In this document: piece after piece, positions 23,244 through 32,110 of the stretch | How positions within the stretch are numbered: position 1 is the stretch's first letter | Layout of the letters: every line of letters begins with the position of its first letter | Source of the DNA: Pedosphaera sp. | GTDB lineage: Bacteria; Verrucomicrobiota; Verrucomicrobiia; Limisphaerales; Pedosphaeraceae | Length of the DNA stretch: 33,103 nucleotides | Direction: 5' to 3' | Assembly (NCBI GenBank): GCA_028293285.1 | Contig: JAQGPC010000314.1 | Location: 1 to 33,103, forward strand | Notes under the pieces: generated by a model | Database searches by the model: none | What the model saw: only the letters and a program-made list of their open reading frames with translations | Told to the model about the DNA's origin: nothing | Made by a program: the position numbers and the translations under genes

Positions 23244-24335
23244 TTATTCGTCATGATCCGGCGGATTGGGGAGGAACATCCGGAATTTCTTCTTATCAAG
23301 AGATTTGTCATAGGCTTCTTCAGGAGAAATTCGTTTCATCCGCAGATGTTCCATGATGGCGTCATCAAGTGGCTGGTTGCCATGCTTCTTACCGACCTGA
23401 ATCATGCCAGGAATCTGGTGAGTCTTGCCTTCACGGACCAAGTTCGCAATAGCGGTAGTGAACACCAGGATTTCCAACGCAGCGACACGACCTTTTTTGT
23501 CAACGCGTTTGAATAAGTTTTGAGCAACGATGCCTTTGAGCGCTTCCGAAAGCGTGGCGCGCACCTTGTTCTGTTGTTCGGCCGGGAAGACGTCAATGAT
23601 ACGATCCACCGTTTTGCCTGCGCTCTGGGTGTGCAGGGTGCCGAACACCAAATGGCCGGTGCTGGCCGCTGTTATGGCAAGTTCAATCGTTTCCAGATCG
23701 CGCAACTCACCGACCAGGATGATATCCGGGTCTTCACGCAGAGCACCGCGCAGAGCAGCGGCAAAAGATTTGGTATGGATACCCACTTCGCGATGATTCA
23801 CCAGGCAGTTTTTACTCTCGTGAACGAACTCGATGGGATCTTCCACCGTGATAAGATGATCGCGCCGGTTCTTATTCGCATAATCCACCATGGCAGCGAG
23901 GGTGGTGGATTTGCCGGAGCCGGTCGGCCCGGTGACTACCACCAGGCCCTTATGCAACATGGCAAACTTCTTAAGCACCGCCGGAAGTGGAGCGTCAAAT
24001 TTTTCGAAATCCTCAAAGGAAAGCACGCGACTGGGAATTTGGCGGAACACGGCGGAGATGCCGTTCTTTTGATTGAAGAAATTGGCACGGAAACGGGAAA
24101 TGTTGGGAATTTCGTAACCGAAATCAACATCGCCAGTTTCTTCAAAGACTTTTATCTTATATTCAGGTGCGATTTCATAGAGCATCATCTTCAGGTTATC
24201 GCTTTCCAATGGCGGATAATCCACGCGATGTAATTCGCCGTTAATGCGCAGCATGGGCGGATTGCCCGACGAGAGATGAAGGTCGGAAGCCTTCTGTTCG
24301 AACATTAAATTGAAGAATGCATCGATTTTCGCCAT
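23244..24335 (-). CDS. pilT: Type IV pilus retraction ATPase PilT
   Basis: A 363-residue ATPase that depolymerises type IV pili and drives twitching motility. It begins MAKIDAFFNLMFEQKASDLHLS, the N-terminal domain seen in PilT. Walker A is 'GPTGSGKS' (136-143), the Asp box is 'ITVEDPIEFVH', Walker B is 'ILVGELRD' with E210, and the His box is 'TGHLVFGTLH'. The PilT-specific 'AIANLVRE' (295-302, AIRNLIRE in model proteins) is present. It is the first gene of the long minus-strand run and faces the MidA-type gene across a 54-base gap that must contain its promoter. No Shine-Dalgarno is seen at the ATG. Confidence 0.95.
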   Translation of the reverse strand: MAKIDAFFNLMFEQKASDLHLSSGNPPMLRINGELHRVDYPPLESDNLKMMLYEIAPEYKIKVFEETGDVDFGYEIPNISRFRANFFNQKNGISAVFRQIPSRVLSFEDFEKFDAPLPAVLKKFAMLHKGLVVVTGPTGSGKSTTLAAMVDYANKNRRDHLITVEDPIEFVHESKNCLVNHREVGIHTKSFAAALRGALREDPDIILVGELRDLETIELAITAASTGHLVFGTLHTQSAGKTVDRIIDVFPAEQQNKVRATLSEALKGIVAQNLFKRVDKKGRVAALEILVFTTAIANLVREGKTHQIPGMIQVGKKHGNQPLDDAIMEHLRMKRISPEEAYDKSLDKKKFRMFLPNPPDHDE

Positions 24336-24389
24336 ATATCTGACCGGTAATTAGCAGGACTTGTGCCCAGACCACAAAAGAGCCCGATA

Positions 24390-25478
24390 ATGAGCAACAT
24401 GCGCCAAATCATTGAAAAGGAAGTGGCCCAACAAGGGGTCATCACCTTCGCGCAGTTTATGGAATTGGCTTTGTATTGTCCTAAATTTGGATACTACGAG
24501 CAGCAAGATGTGTCGCCGGGGCAGCGTGGCGACTTCTACACGAGTGTCAGTGTGGGCAGCTTATTTGGGGAACTGCTGGCTTTCCAATTTGCTAATTGGT
24601 TGGAGACGCTGGGAGAAGGACGGCATCAAATCGTGGAAGCGGGTGCGCACGACGCACGTCTGGCCTGCGACATTCTAAGCTGGTTGCAAATTCAGCGATC
24701 CGAGGTAATGCAGTCGGTCGAATACTGGATTTTGGAGCCTTCTGAAATTCGCCAGGAAAGCCAAAAGAAAACTTTGGGCGACCTTGCGAGACATGTTCGC
24801 TGGTTTGATTCCTGGGAAGCAGTGCCGGAGTCGGGGGTGCAGGGAATCATTTTTTCCAACGAATTGCTTGATGCCATGCCCGTGCATCGGCTCGGCTGGG
24901 ATGCAGTCCAAAAGCATTGGTTTGAATGGGGAGTGACCTTGCAGGGCGGAGAGTTTGTTTGGACAAAGATGGCTAAAGTTGATTCTGCAATCACCAAATC
25001 CTTGGCATACATACCTCAGGAACTTCTGGATATCTTGCCGGATGGTTTTACAACTGAAGCCTGCCCGGCTGCAATTGATTGGTGGTATCAGGCAGCACGC
25101 ACCTTGCGGCGGGGTAGATTAATGGCCATCGATTATGGAATGTCGGCTGAAGAGTTCTTCACACCTGAGAGAAAGAGTGGAACCTTACGCGCTTATCATC
25201 GCCACCACTTGAATGACAATTTATTAAGTCATGCAGGCGAACAAGATCTTACGGCTCACGTAAATTTCTCGGCTGTTCAAGAGGCGGGAGAAATGGCGGG
25301 GCTTGAAACTGAAAGCTGGTTAACCCAAACACAGTTCTTAACCCGGATATTTGAGAAGATAGTTCAGGCGAAGGAACAATTTAGCGAATGGACACCTTCA
25401 CAGGTACGGCAGTTTCAGACGTTGACTCATCCCGAACACTTGGGACGTTCTTTTCGAGTTTTGGTCCAATCCCGGTGA
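24390..25478 (+). CDS. MidA/NDUFAF7-family SAM-dependent methyltransferase
   Basis: A protein of 362 residues from the ATG at 24390 (an in-frame GTG at 24363 would add nine). It carries the signature segments of the COG1565 family: 'YYEQQDVSPGQRGDFYTSVSVG' region near the N-terminus, an acidic SAM-binding segment 'EAGAHDARLACDIL', then 'FSNELLDAMPVHR' and 'RGRLMAIDYG'. The eukaryotic member NDUFAF7 methylates an arginine of a complex I subunit, and the bacterial substrate is not known. The canonical glycine-rich SAM motif is replaced by the above, as is usual here. It faces pilT divergently and is convergent with rsmE, with 9 bases between the stop codons. Confidence 0.85.
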   Translation: MSNMRQIIEKEVAQQGVITFAQFMELALYCPKFGYYEQQDVSPGQRGDFYTSVSVGSLFGELLAFQFANWLETLGEGRHQIVEAGAHDARLACDILSWLQIQRSEVMQSVEYWILEPSEIRQESQKKTLGDLARHVRWFDSWEAVPESGVQGIIFSNELLDAMPVHRLGWDAVQKHWFEWGVTLQGGEFVWTKMAKVDSAITKSLAYIPQELLDILPDGFTTEACPAAIDWWYQAARTLRRGRLMAIDYGMSAEEFFTPERKSGTLRAYHRHHLNDNLLSHAGEQDLTAHVNFSAVQEAGEMAGLETESWLTQTQFLTRIFEKIVQAKEQFSEWTPSQVRQFQTLTHPEHLGRSFRVLVQSR

Positions 25479-25487
25479 GGCGATGAA

Positions 25488-26243
25488 TCAATCGTATTTC
25501 GACTGCAGCTCGTAATTGAGCACAGAAAGGGAATAGAGAGCGGCAGTTTCACTGCGCAACACCAGTCGGCCCAAGGTGATTGGCAGAACACCAGTGCCCT
25601 TTATCATGTTCATTTCAGCGGGCGTAAAGTCGCCTTCAGGCCCAATCCAAACCGAAACCGTTTTGGGCAGACGTTTTCTTTCCTGATAAAATGTTTTGAA
25701 ATATTCGCGCGGATGCTTGCAGTCGCTCTGCAACGAACCGATCAAAGGCATTTCAAATTTTTCACCACGCGCAAGATATTCCTTGGGAGTCACCGGTGCT
25801 TCGACGTGAGGCAACCAGGGCGAGCCGCACTGTTTGATCGCTTCGATGGCCGTCAGTTGCCATTTTTCGGCTTTGGACGCGGCGCTTTCATCATCAAGCT
25901 GCGTCGTGACGCGATCAGAGAGCAAGGGAACGATGCGGAAAGCACCCAACTCAGTGGCTTTTTGTATGATGCCTTCGATGATTTTACCCTTGGGAATGGC
26001 CTGCAGCAGCGTGATTTGGTAGGGCAGGGGCAGGATGTTATTTCTTTGCACGACAGTCAGTTTAAGCTGGCCACGCTCCGGCTTTTGCGCTTCACAGAGC
26101 AATTCCTGACCAACACCGTTCAGTACAACCAATCTCTCTCCGTGACGGATTCTCAAGACATCCAGGGCATGATGACTTTCGCGTTCATTCAGGGAAAAGA
26201 CATTTTCCTGGCACTGTTCCGGAGGCAGATAGAATCGATGCAT
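25488..26243 (-). CDS. rsmE: 16S rRNA (uracil-N3)-methyltransferase RsmE
   Basis: A 251-residue SPOUT-family enzyme that methylates N3 of uracil 1498 in 16S rRNA (E. coli numbering). The knotted SAM site is shown by 'WIGPEGDFT' (199-207) and 'LGRLVLRSETAA' (224-235). The N-terminal PUA-like part begins 'MHRFYLPPEQ' and contains 'ESHHALDVLRI' (22-32), another conserved RsmE segment. It is the third gene of the grpE-dnaJ-rsmE series, 29 bases after dnaJ, an order seen in other bacteria. Length is normal for the family. Confidence 0.94.
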   Translation of the reverse strand: MHRFYLPPEQCQENVFSLNERESHHALDVLRIRHGERLVVLNGVGQELLCEAQKPERGQLKLTVVQRNNILPLPYQITLLQAIPKGKIIEGIIQKATELGAFRIVPLLSDRVTTQLDDESAASKAEKWQLTAIEAIKQCGSPWLPHVEAPVTPKEYLARGEKFEMPLIGSLQSDCKHPREYFKTFYQERKRLPKTVSVWIGPEGDFTPAEMNMIKGTGVLPITLGRLVLRSETAALYSLSVLNYELQSKYD

Positions 26244-26272
26244 GATTTGGGCAATCCAATTTGAAATGAAGA

Positions 26273-27412
26273 TCAGGTGAAAAGGTTCTTGGCCTTTTCA
26301 AAGAAGCTTTGTGTCATCGGGTTAACCCGCTCATCGCACAACTCGCCAAATTCCTGCAGCTTGGCTTTTTGCTCCTGGTTGAGATGGGTGGGCACTTCCA
26401 CGTTTACCCGGACATGCAGATCGCCTGAACCGAAGCCCTGAATATTCTTAATGCCCTTGCCTTTTAAGCGGAAGGTAGTTCCCGGCTGAGTGCCAGCGGG
26501 AATCTTGATATGCGTTTTCCCGCTCAAAGTGGGAACTTCGATTTCCGAGCCGAGGGCCGCTTGAACAAAGCTGACGGGAACTTCGCAAATCAAATCATCG
26601 CCATCACGTTCGAAAATTTCATGGGCTTTGACATGGAGCACCACGTACAAATCGCCCGGTGGCCCGCCACGCACGCCAGCCTCGCCGTTGCCGGAAGAAC
26701 GCAAACGTGAGCCCGTATCGACGCCGGCGGGAATCTTCAGAGTTATCTTGGAGGTGCGTTCCCGCCGACCTTTGCCCTGGCAGGTTTTACAGGGCTTTTC
26801 AATGACACGCCCGGCGCCTTCGCAACGCGGGCACGTCTGGGCGATACTGAAAATACCGCGTGAACTGATAACCTGTCCGCGACCGCCGCAGGTAGGACAG
26901 GTCTTGCTTTTAGAACCGGTTTCCGCGCCACTCCCGTGGCAAACTTCACACCGGTCCTGCTTGGTTACAGTGATTTCTTTCTCGCAACCGTGGGCAGCTT
27001 CTTCGAAAGCAATCTCCATATCATAACGGAGATCAGCACCGCGTTGGGGTTGGGTGGGATCGGAACGGCCCCCGCCAAAAAGATCTTCAAAAATGCTGCC
27101 GCCACCGCCACCGCCGCCGAACACTTCGCGGAAAATATCGGCAGGATCATGGAAGCCGCCACTGCGTCCGCCACCGCGCATGCGGGGATCGAAAGCAGAA
27201 TGCCCATATTGATCGTAAGCGGCGCGCTTTTGCGGATCACTTAGAGCTTCGTAAGCCTCTCCCAATTCCTTGAACTTTTCCTCGGCGGCTTTATCGCCGG
27301 GATTCTTGTCCGGATGGAATTTGACTGCCAGCTTGCGGTAAGACTTTTTAATCTCCTCGCTCTCGGCACCCCGCTCTACGCCAAGGACCTCATAATAATC
27401 ACGTTTGGCCAT
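26273..27412 (-). CDS. dnaJ: Chaperone protein DnaJ (Hsp40)
   Basis: A 379-residue co-chaperone that delivers unfolded proteins to DnaK and stimulates its ATPase. The J domain (about 3-70) has the HPD tripeptide at 33-35. A Gly/Phe-rich linker follows (about 79-115, with a run of glycines near 99-105). The two-zinc finger domain has four CxxCxGxG units at C155/C158, C172/C175, C194/C197 and C208/C211. The client-binding C-terminal domain completes a full-length class A DnaJ. The ATG is 6 bases after the grpE stop. dnaK is not in the window. Confidence 0.97.
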   Translation of the reverse strand: MAKRDYYEVLGVERGAESEEIKKSYRKLAVKFHPDKNPGDKAAEEKFKELGEAYEALSDPQKRAAYDQYGHSAFDPRMRGGGRSGGFHDPADIFREVFGGGGGGGSIFEDLFGGGRSDPTQPQRGADLRYDMEIAFEEAAHGCEKEITVTKQDRCEVCHGSGAETGSKSKTCPTCGGRGQVISSRGIFSIAQTCPRCEGAGRVIEKPCKTCQGKGRRERTSKITLKIPAGVDTGSRLRSSGNGEAGVRGGPPGDLYVVLHVKAHEIFERDGDDLICEVPVSFVQAALGSEIEVPTLSGKTHIKIPAGTQPGTTFRLKGKGIKNIQGFGSGDLHVRVNVEVPTHLNQEQKAKLQEFGELCDERVNPMTQSFFEKAKNLFT

Positions 27413-27418
27413 GGAGAA

Positions 27419-27979
27419 TTAAGCAGCAGGTTTTTTAGCCACTATGACAGCGGCCGGCCGGATCAGGCGATCACGCAATTTATATCCCTTGCGAACTTGC
27501 TGTAGAACCTGTCCCTCGGGAACGTCCGCCGATTCCTGTTGAGAAATGGCTTCGTGCCAATTGGGGTCGAAAGCTTTGCCAGTGGCATCCACTTCTTCCA
27601 GGCCGGATTCAGCAAGTGTATTTCTGAGTTGCTGGTAAATCATATTGACGCCGGTTTGTAGCGATTGGACGGCATCGTTTTGCGTCTGGTTGGCGGCAGC
27701 CATGGCCATGTCGAACGAATCGAGAACCGGAATCAATCTCTTATAGAGCGACTCATTGGCAAACTTGATGGCTTCTTCACGCTCGCGAGTGGCCCGCTTC
27801 TTGAAATTTTCCAGATCGGCGGTTGCGCGCAATACGCGTTGCCAATTTTCATCGGCCTTGGAAGCGCGGGTTTTCAAATCTTCAATCTGCTCAGGCGACA
27901 ACTCTTCCATTTCCGAAACCTCATTTTGGTTCTGCGGCTCAGCAGCTTGTGCATCTGTGGATGATTTAACTTCAGGCAT
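27419..27979 (-). CDS. grpE: Nucleotide exchange factor GrpE
   Basis: A 186-residue GrpE, the DnaK nucleotide exchange factor. The acidic, low-complexity N-terminus (about 1-30) is followed by a long helical region beginning 'DLKTRASKADENWQRVLRATADLENFKKRATRE', the dimerising coiled coil. The conserved 'PVLDSFDMA' and the C-terminal beta-domain 'GKAFDPNWHEAI' and 'KGYKLRDRLIRPAAVIV' are present, and the last is the GrpE signature. It heads the chaperone cluster. I saw no CIRCE element upstream, so control by HrcA is not evident in this window. Regulation by a heat-shock sigma factor cannot be judged. Confidence 0.96.
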   Translation of the reverse strand: MPEVKSSTDAQAAEPQNQNEVSEMEELSPEQIEDLKTRASKADENWQRVLRATADLENFKKRATREREEAIKFANESLYKRLIPVLDSFDMAMAAANQTQNDAVQSLQTGVNMIYQQLRNTLAESGLEEVDATGKAFDPNWHEAISQQESADVPEGQVLQQVRKGYKLRDRLIRPAAVIVAKKPAA

Positions 27980-28028
27980 GATATTCTTCTTTTTTTACCG
28001 AAATTTCCCTACCTCATCAATAATACAT

Positions 28029-28057
28029 AATTTATACGATTATTGGACGCGGGGCAA
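28029..28057 (-). promoter_or_regulatory. Candidate promoter for the grpE-dnaJ-rsmE unit
   Basis: On the minus strand TTGCCC (28057-28052) and TAAATT (28034-28029) are 17 bases apart, about 50 bases before the grpE ATG. Each box matches four of six sigma-70 consensus positions. The 99-base gap also follows the DUF2723 gene, so read-through is possible too. Confidence 0.33.
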
Positions 28058-28078
28058 CTCTGTTAATGACAAAAAGGG

Positions 28079-31000
28079 TTACTTGGGCGGAGCTTCGGCG
28101 TGGACAGGAGCAGCCCCAGTGGCGATGAGCTTTTGAAATTCCGGCATCTGACGTAAGGCCGCAAAACGTCCATCAGATTGGGCCGTAACGAGCAGATTCG
28201 AAGCTTTAGGATCTTTGCCCAGTCTTTTGCCATTGGCTTCAAGAGCACTACCAAGCGCCTTGAGGGCGTCAGGCGATTTTCCCATGGCGGTTTTCATCGC
28301 GGCCAGGTCATACCATGCCTCGGGCGAATCAGGCTCCAATTTGGCGAGCGTCTCCAAAGCGCCTTCCAATTTGGGATAATTACCCAATTGCGCATAGGCT
28401 TTGGCAATGTATAAGGCTTCATTGGATCCCACCTTGGGACTGGCCAGCACTTGATCCATAATCTGTATTGCTTTCTCCGTTTGCTGGAACTGCATATATG
28501 CCGAAACCAGAGTGAAAGCCGTTTGGAAGTTGGTGGGATGGGCCTGAAAATCCTTCTCCAATTGTTGAAGAGCGGCTTGCGCCTGGGGCGCGTTGGTAGG
28601 TGATGAGCCAGCAGCAGCTTGATGCTCCTTGATGTCTGTCAACTGCTTGACCAGACCTTCAACCTGACCGTTATACGGGTCCAATCGCAAGCAGGTTTTG
28701 GCTACGATGAGAGCGTCATCAAAACGCCCCTGGCCAGCCAAAAGCTGCACGTAACGGAAGACTGCCTCAGGGCTGTAGGGACAGAACGCGAACGCCTGAC
28801 GGAACGCAAAGTCTGCTTCTTTGAGCATCCGAGCCCGTTCAGAAGGAGCGCCATAGGCAGCGCGCCAATTGTAAATGCCACCGATCGAACTGCGGAGTTT
28901 GGAAAAGGCTTTTTGGGCCTGGTCATCGCGAACAAATTTACGATCACCTTTGAAGCCGTTGAAATCCCGCTCCAGATACACCTTCTCAATAAAGGCGGCG
29001 ATTTGTTGCACTGAGGTGTCATAAGTAACCACGTCACCGATAAGCCGCTCTTTTGAGAAACGACTCCAGAATTCATGGTCTTTCCTGACAATCTCTTCGG
29101 TAAATTCCGGCACCTTTTCACGGTTGATTTTCATGATGACCCCAAATGGAGTAAGGTGGGGATACATCCAATCCAGCGGGAAACTTTCCTCAACGAAAAA
29201 TTCGTTGGTGGGATTATGTTCGAAGATGACCTTGGTCAAAAGACCGTTGATCGACATGACGGCGACCTGGCCGGAAACTTGCACGCGGTTGTCAATGACG
29301 TGGACATCCTCACCGGGTTTGATCTCACGGTTGAGGTCTTCACCCGGTCGGAGTTGTTTCGGCTCGTTGGGTTGACGCATGTCGTGCTCCAGGCGCATGT
29401 CATGGTCCAACCGGCGTTGAGCATCATCCAGGTATTCCTTGAAACATTGCTGAGAATCTTCCGGCGTAGCAGTATAAATTTCCTTGGGAGGATAAACGCC
29501 GTCCCGGCGGCGGGCAGCCTCGATTTTGGCGCCCAGACTCAGGAAGGGTTTGTCCAAAACCTGATAGGCCAGTTTGGCAACGAAATTTGTTTTATAATTC
29601 GCTTCCGGAGCCCGCTCGGAGGGCGGACGAAACAGTTGCTGGAAGAATGGCGGATCAATCTGTGTGCTGCGGTTGTAGTGCGCGCGGATATATTCCAGAT
29701 AGGTGCCATCCGCCAGGGCGTTCTGGGTGATGATGTAAACATCGCGGCGGTCAAAGTTGGGGTCACGCCGGCACTTCGCCGGAATCTGGCTTTCACAAAA
29801 AATCATGTATGTGGGGCAAAAACGTCCCGGGTCCGTACCGCCGTAAAGAACAGCATTCCGGGTCATCTCCGGGTAAATGCCAAACGGTGGGGTAAACATA
29901 TCGTGTCCAAACCAGAAACCGAAAAGGTGGCCGCGTTGTTCGTTGTCCGACCAATGGGACATGATGGAATGAATTGGCAGGAAGGCAAAAATAGCCAGGG
30001 TCACCGGGAGCATGGGTCGGTTCCGGGAGACGAGATGTATCAACCCGTAAATAAGCGCCAGACCGAGCAGGATCAGGCCCGCATGAATGGGCAGGCCATA
30101 TACGTTGGCTTCGAAGGATTTTTTAATGGCGGAAAAAATCATCGGGAAGCTCATGGATGGATTTTTGTACATTTCTTCAACCGTTTTGCCAATTGTCCAT
30201 ATAGCCAGGAGTGCGGCAACGCCGCCGCCAGCAATTCCCCACATGCGAAAACGCGAGTAATTAGTAACCATGAATGCGCCTATCATGGTCAAACCGTAGC
30301 CAATCATGATGGCGATGACGGTGTACGAAGCGGTGAAAAATACCTTGATGAGATCGTGCGTTGCCCGGTCGGGAGCGGGGTTGAGCAGGATCATGAGCAA
30401 AATCGCCAGGGTTGACCAAATCGCCATCAAGCCGATGATCCAGGAGCGCTCGCGCTTCTGCATCTTTAAGAAGAAAAGGAATGGGATAAGCGCAATAAAC
30501 AAATTGATAATATTAAATTCTTCACGCGCACCTTCGAAGTACATGCCCAACTGCATGAAGAAACGCATCGGATCATTGAAAAAATTGGTAGGATTGGTCT
30601 TTTCATATTGCCCGCGCGTCAGAGCGTGAATAAAACCCTCCAATGTGCGGGGATAGCCCCAGTTCATGGGCGGATTGGACATGGAGGCGAGCGGCATATA
30701 CAAGTAAAAGGCAGCTCCAGCCAGCCAGAGTAAAAGCATGATCAAGGCAGGCAAGGCTTCCGTGCCAATTTTTTTGGTGGCCAGCGACAACCAGGCACAG
30801 CCAATGATCGAGCCAACACCGACAATGTGATAAATGATCAGCACCATCTGATTGGGTTCGAAGGTCCCGAGCGCGTGCGACCAGAGTACAATGCACCCCA
30901 CCAAATAAGCGAGTGAGTTCCAAAGCAGGAGATCACGTCCGAGCTTCGGCTGCGCAAATGCAATGGCAACTTCAATACCCATGGCGGCGACGATGAGGGT

Positions 31001-31690
31001 TTGATGGTTGGTGAAACAAACTCCAAAGAGGAACCAGGCCCAATAAACGTATCGGCGTTGATGGGGTGCATAGATCCAGCGCAATAGGAGGCAAACCACG
31101 CCCATGAGTGACAACACGCTGAACGGATACACTTCGACAATTACGGACTGGCTCCACATGTAACCGTTAAAAGCCAGCAACGTCCCGGCAACGAAACCGG
31201 AAACCATGCAGATGGCATTTTCCGTGCGCCGGTTAATGCCCTTAAAGTCATTGATGCTTTCAATCATCATGCTACTGCCGCGAGAAACAATGAGAGCCAG
31301 TAATCCGCAAGCGATGGCGGCGGAAAACGCGGTGGCAATGGAGACTCGGTAGGCGATGTTTCCAAAAGGAAGGATCTTGGTGAAAACCCAGGTAAAAATT
31401 GTCCAGAGCGGATAGCCGGGAGGGTGCGGAACGCCCGCATACATTGACCCGGTGGCCAACTCGCCAGAATCTTCCAAGGTCAGGTCCGGCGAAAGCGTCA
31501 GCATATAACCAATGAAGACCAGCAGGGCGGTTATGCTGAAAGTCATCCAGTCAATCCGGCGAAAGAGCGGGGGAACGGCAATTTTCGCTTGAGCGGAAAG
31601 CGGAGTCGCTGGCTTGGCGCCGCCGGTCTTGTCCTTGTCCATGGCCGGACCGGCTTTTTCAACTACAGTTTTTGCTTTTTCAGTACTCAT
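28079..31690 (-). CDS. DUF2723 (TMEM260-like) membrane protein with C-terminal TPR repeats
   Basis: A 1203-residue protein. Its first 48 residues are cytoplasmic-looking, followed by about eleven or more transmembrane segments up to about residue 600, a large soluble part, and TPR-like repeats from about 960 to 1180 ('ALIVAKTCLRLDPYNGQVEG', 'EALYIAKAYAQLGNY', 'EAWYDLAAMKTAMGK'). After the first helix, 'EDSGE' (73-77) and 'PHPPGYP' (88-94) form the conserved loop of DUF2723. The acidic pair resembles the catalytic loop of GT-C glycosyltransferases, and the human homologue TMEM260 is a protein O-mannosyltransferase. A lipid-linked sugar transferase acting outside the cytoplasm is therefore the best guess. 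It begins 3 bases after the small membrane-protein gene and is probably cotranscribed with the ECF sigma factor. Confidence 0.88.
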   Translation of the reverse strand: MSTEKAKTVVEKAGPAMDKDKTGGAKPATPLSAQAKIAVPPLFRRIDWMTFSITALLVFIGYMLTLSPDLTLEDSGELATGSMYAGVPHPPGYPLWTIFTWVFTKILPFGNIAYRVSIATAFSAAIACGLLALIVSRGSSMMIESINDFKGINRRTENAICMVSGFVAGTLLAFNGYMWSQSVIVEVYPFSVLSLMGVVCLLLRWIYAPHQRRYVYWAWFLFGVCFTNHQTLIVAAMGIEVAIAFAQPKLGRDLLLWNSLAYLVGCIVLWSHALGTFEPNQMVLIIYHIVGVGSIIGCAWLSLATKKIGTEALPALIMLLLWLAGAAFYLYMPLASMSNPPMNWGYPRTLEGFIHALTRGQYEKTNPTNFFNDPMRFFMQLGMYFEGAREEFNIINLFIALIPFLFFLKMQKRERSWIIGLMAIWSTLAILLMILLNPAPDRATHDLIKVFFTASYTVIAIMIGYGLTMIGAFMVTNYSRFRMWGIAGGGVAALLAIWTIGKTVEEMYKNPSMSFPMIFSAIKKSFEANVYGLPIHAGLILLGLALIYGLIHLVSRNRPMLPVTLAIFAFLPIHSIMSHWSDNEQRGHLFGFWFGHDMFTPPFGIYPEMTRNAVLYGGTDPGRFCPTYMIFCESQIPAKCRRDPNFDRRDVYIITQNALADGTYLEYIRAHYNRSTQIDPPFFQQLFRPPSERAPEANYKTNFVAKLAYQVLDKPFLSLGAKIEAARRRDGVYPPKEIYTATPEDSQQCFKEYLDDAQRRLDHDMRLEHDMRQPNEPKQLRPGEDLNREIKPGEDVHVIDNRVQVSGQVAVMSINGLLTKVIFEHNPTNEFFVEESFPLDWMYPHLTPFGVIMKINREKVPEFTEEIVRKDHEFWSRFSKERLIGDVVTYDTSVQQIAAFIEKVYLERDFNGFKGDRKFVRDDQAQKAFSKLRSSIGGIYNWRAAYGAPSERARMLKEADFAFRQAFAFCPYSPEAVFRYVQLLAGQGRFDDALIVAKTCLRLDPYNGQVEGLVKQLTDIKEHQAAAGSSPTNAPQAQAALQQLEKDFQAHPTNFQTAFTLVSAYMQFQQTEKAIQIMDQVLASPKVGSNEALYIAKAYAQLGNYPKLEGALETLAKLEPDSPEAWYDLAAMKTAMGKSPDALKALGSALEANGKRLGKDPKASNLLVTAQSDGRFAALRQMPEFQKLIATGAAPVHAEAPPK

Positions 31691-31693
31691 TAA

Positions 31694-32110
31694 TCAAAGT
31701 TTCTGGGTATTTGTTTTCCACAGAGGAAAAGAGCCAGTAATTGACAGGGAAGGACTGGCTTTTGTCCAATCAAAAGTTGCGGCGGCTAAAACGTTCAATT
31801 CCTGGCAACGGCCGTCGGAGGCCAGGCCAGGCAGGAGGTTGGGATCAGAAGAGGATAGGCTTGCAAGCATGTTGGAGTTGCCCGGGCTGATAAGGAGCAG
31901 GTGGCTTTGGGCATCGTTTCCAGCCATCAATATCGCGGAAATCACCAAGGCAACGCAGGTAACCGGTGCCATGCGGAACCAAAACGAGTATTGAACCTCC
32001 GGTTCCGCCGCTATAAGCGGTTTTGGAATGAACCGGTCGGTAAGCTCAGCCGAAGGGCGACGCGGGATCCAGGATTGTAATTGTTTTTCCCATTGACTCC
32101 AATTGTTCAT
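31694..32110 (-). CDS. Small single-pass membrane protein, possible anti-sigma-like partner
   Basis: A 138-residue protein whose ATG (32110) lies inside the last 65 bases of the sigma-factor gene. About 45 polar N-terminal residues ('NNWSQWEKQLQSWIPRRP') are followed by one hydrophobic helix (about 47-63, 'APVTCVALVISAILMAG') and a polar Ser/Leu-rich outside domain. This is the layout of a membrane-bound anti-sigma factor. The zinc motif HxxxCxxC of ZAS anti-sigma factors is absent, so the assignment rests on gene order and topology. I do not recognise a named family. It ends 3 bases before the DUF2723 gene starts. Confidence 0.72.
   Translation of the reverse strand: MNNWSQWEKQLQSWIPRRPSAELTDRFIPKPLIAAEPEVQYSFWFRMAPVTCVALVISAILMAGNDAQSHLLLISPGNSNMLASLSSSDPNLLPGLASDGRCQELNVLAAATFDWTKASPSLSITGSFPLWKTNTQKL

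Noticed and set aside
29075-30415. 446-codon open frame on the plus strand
   Set aside because: Antisense to the DUF2723 gene, with no domain or hydrophobic pattern of its own. Same reason as above.
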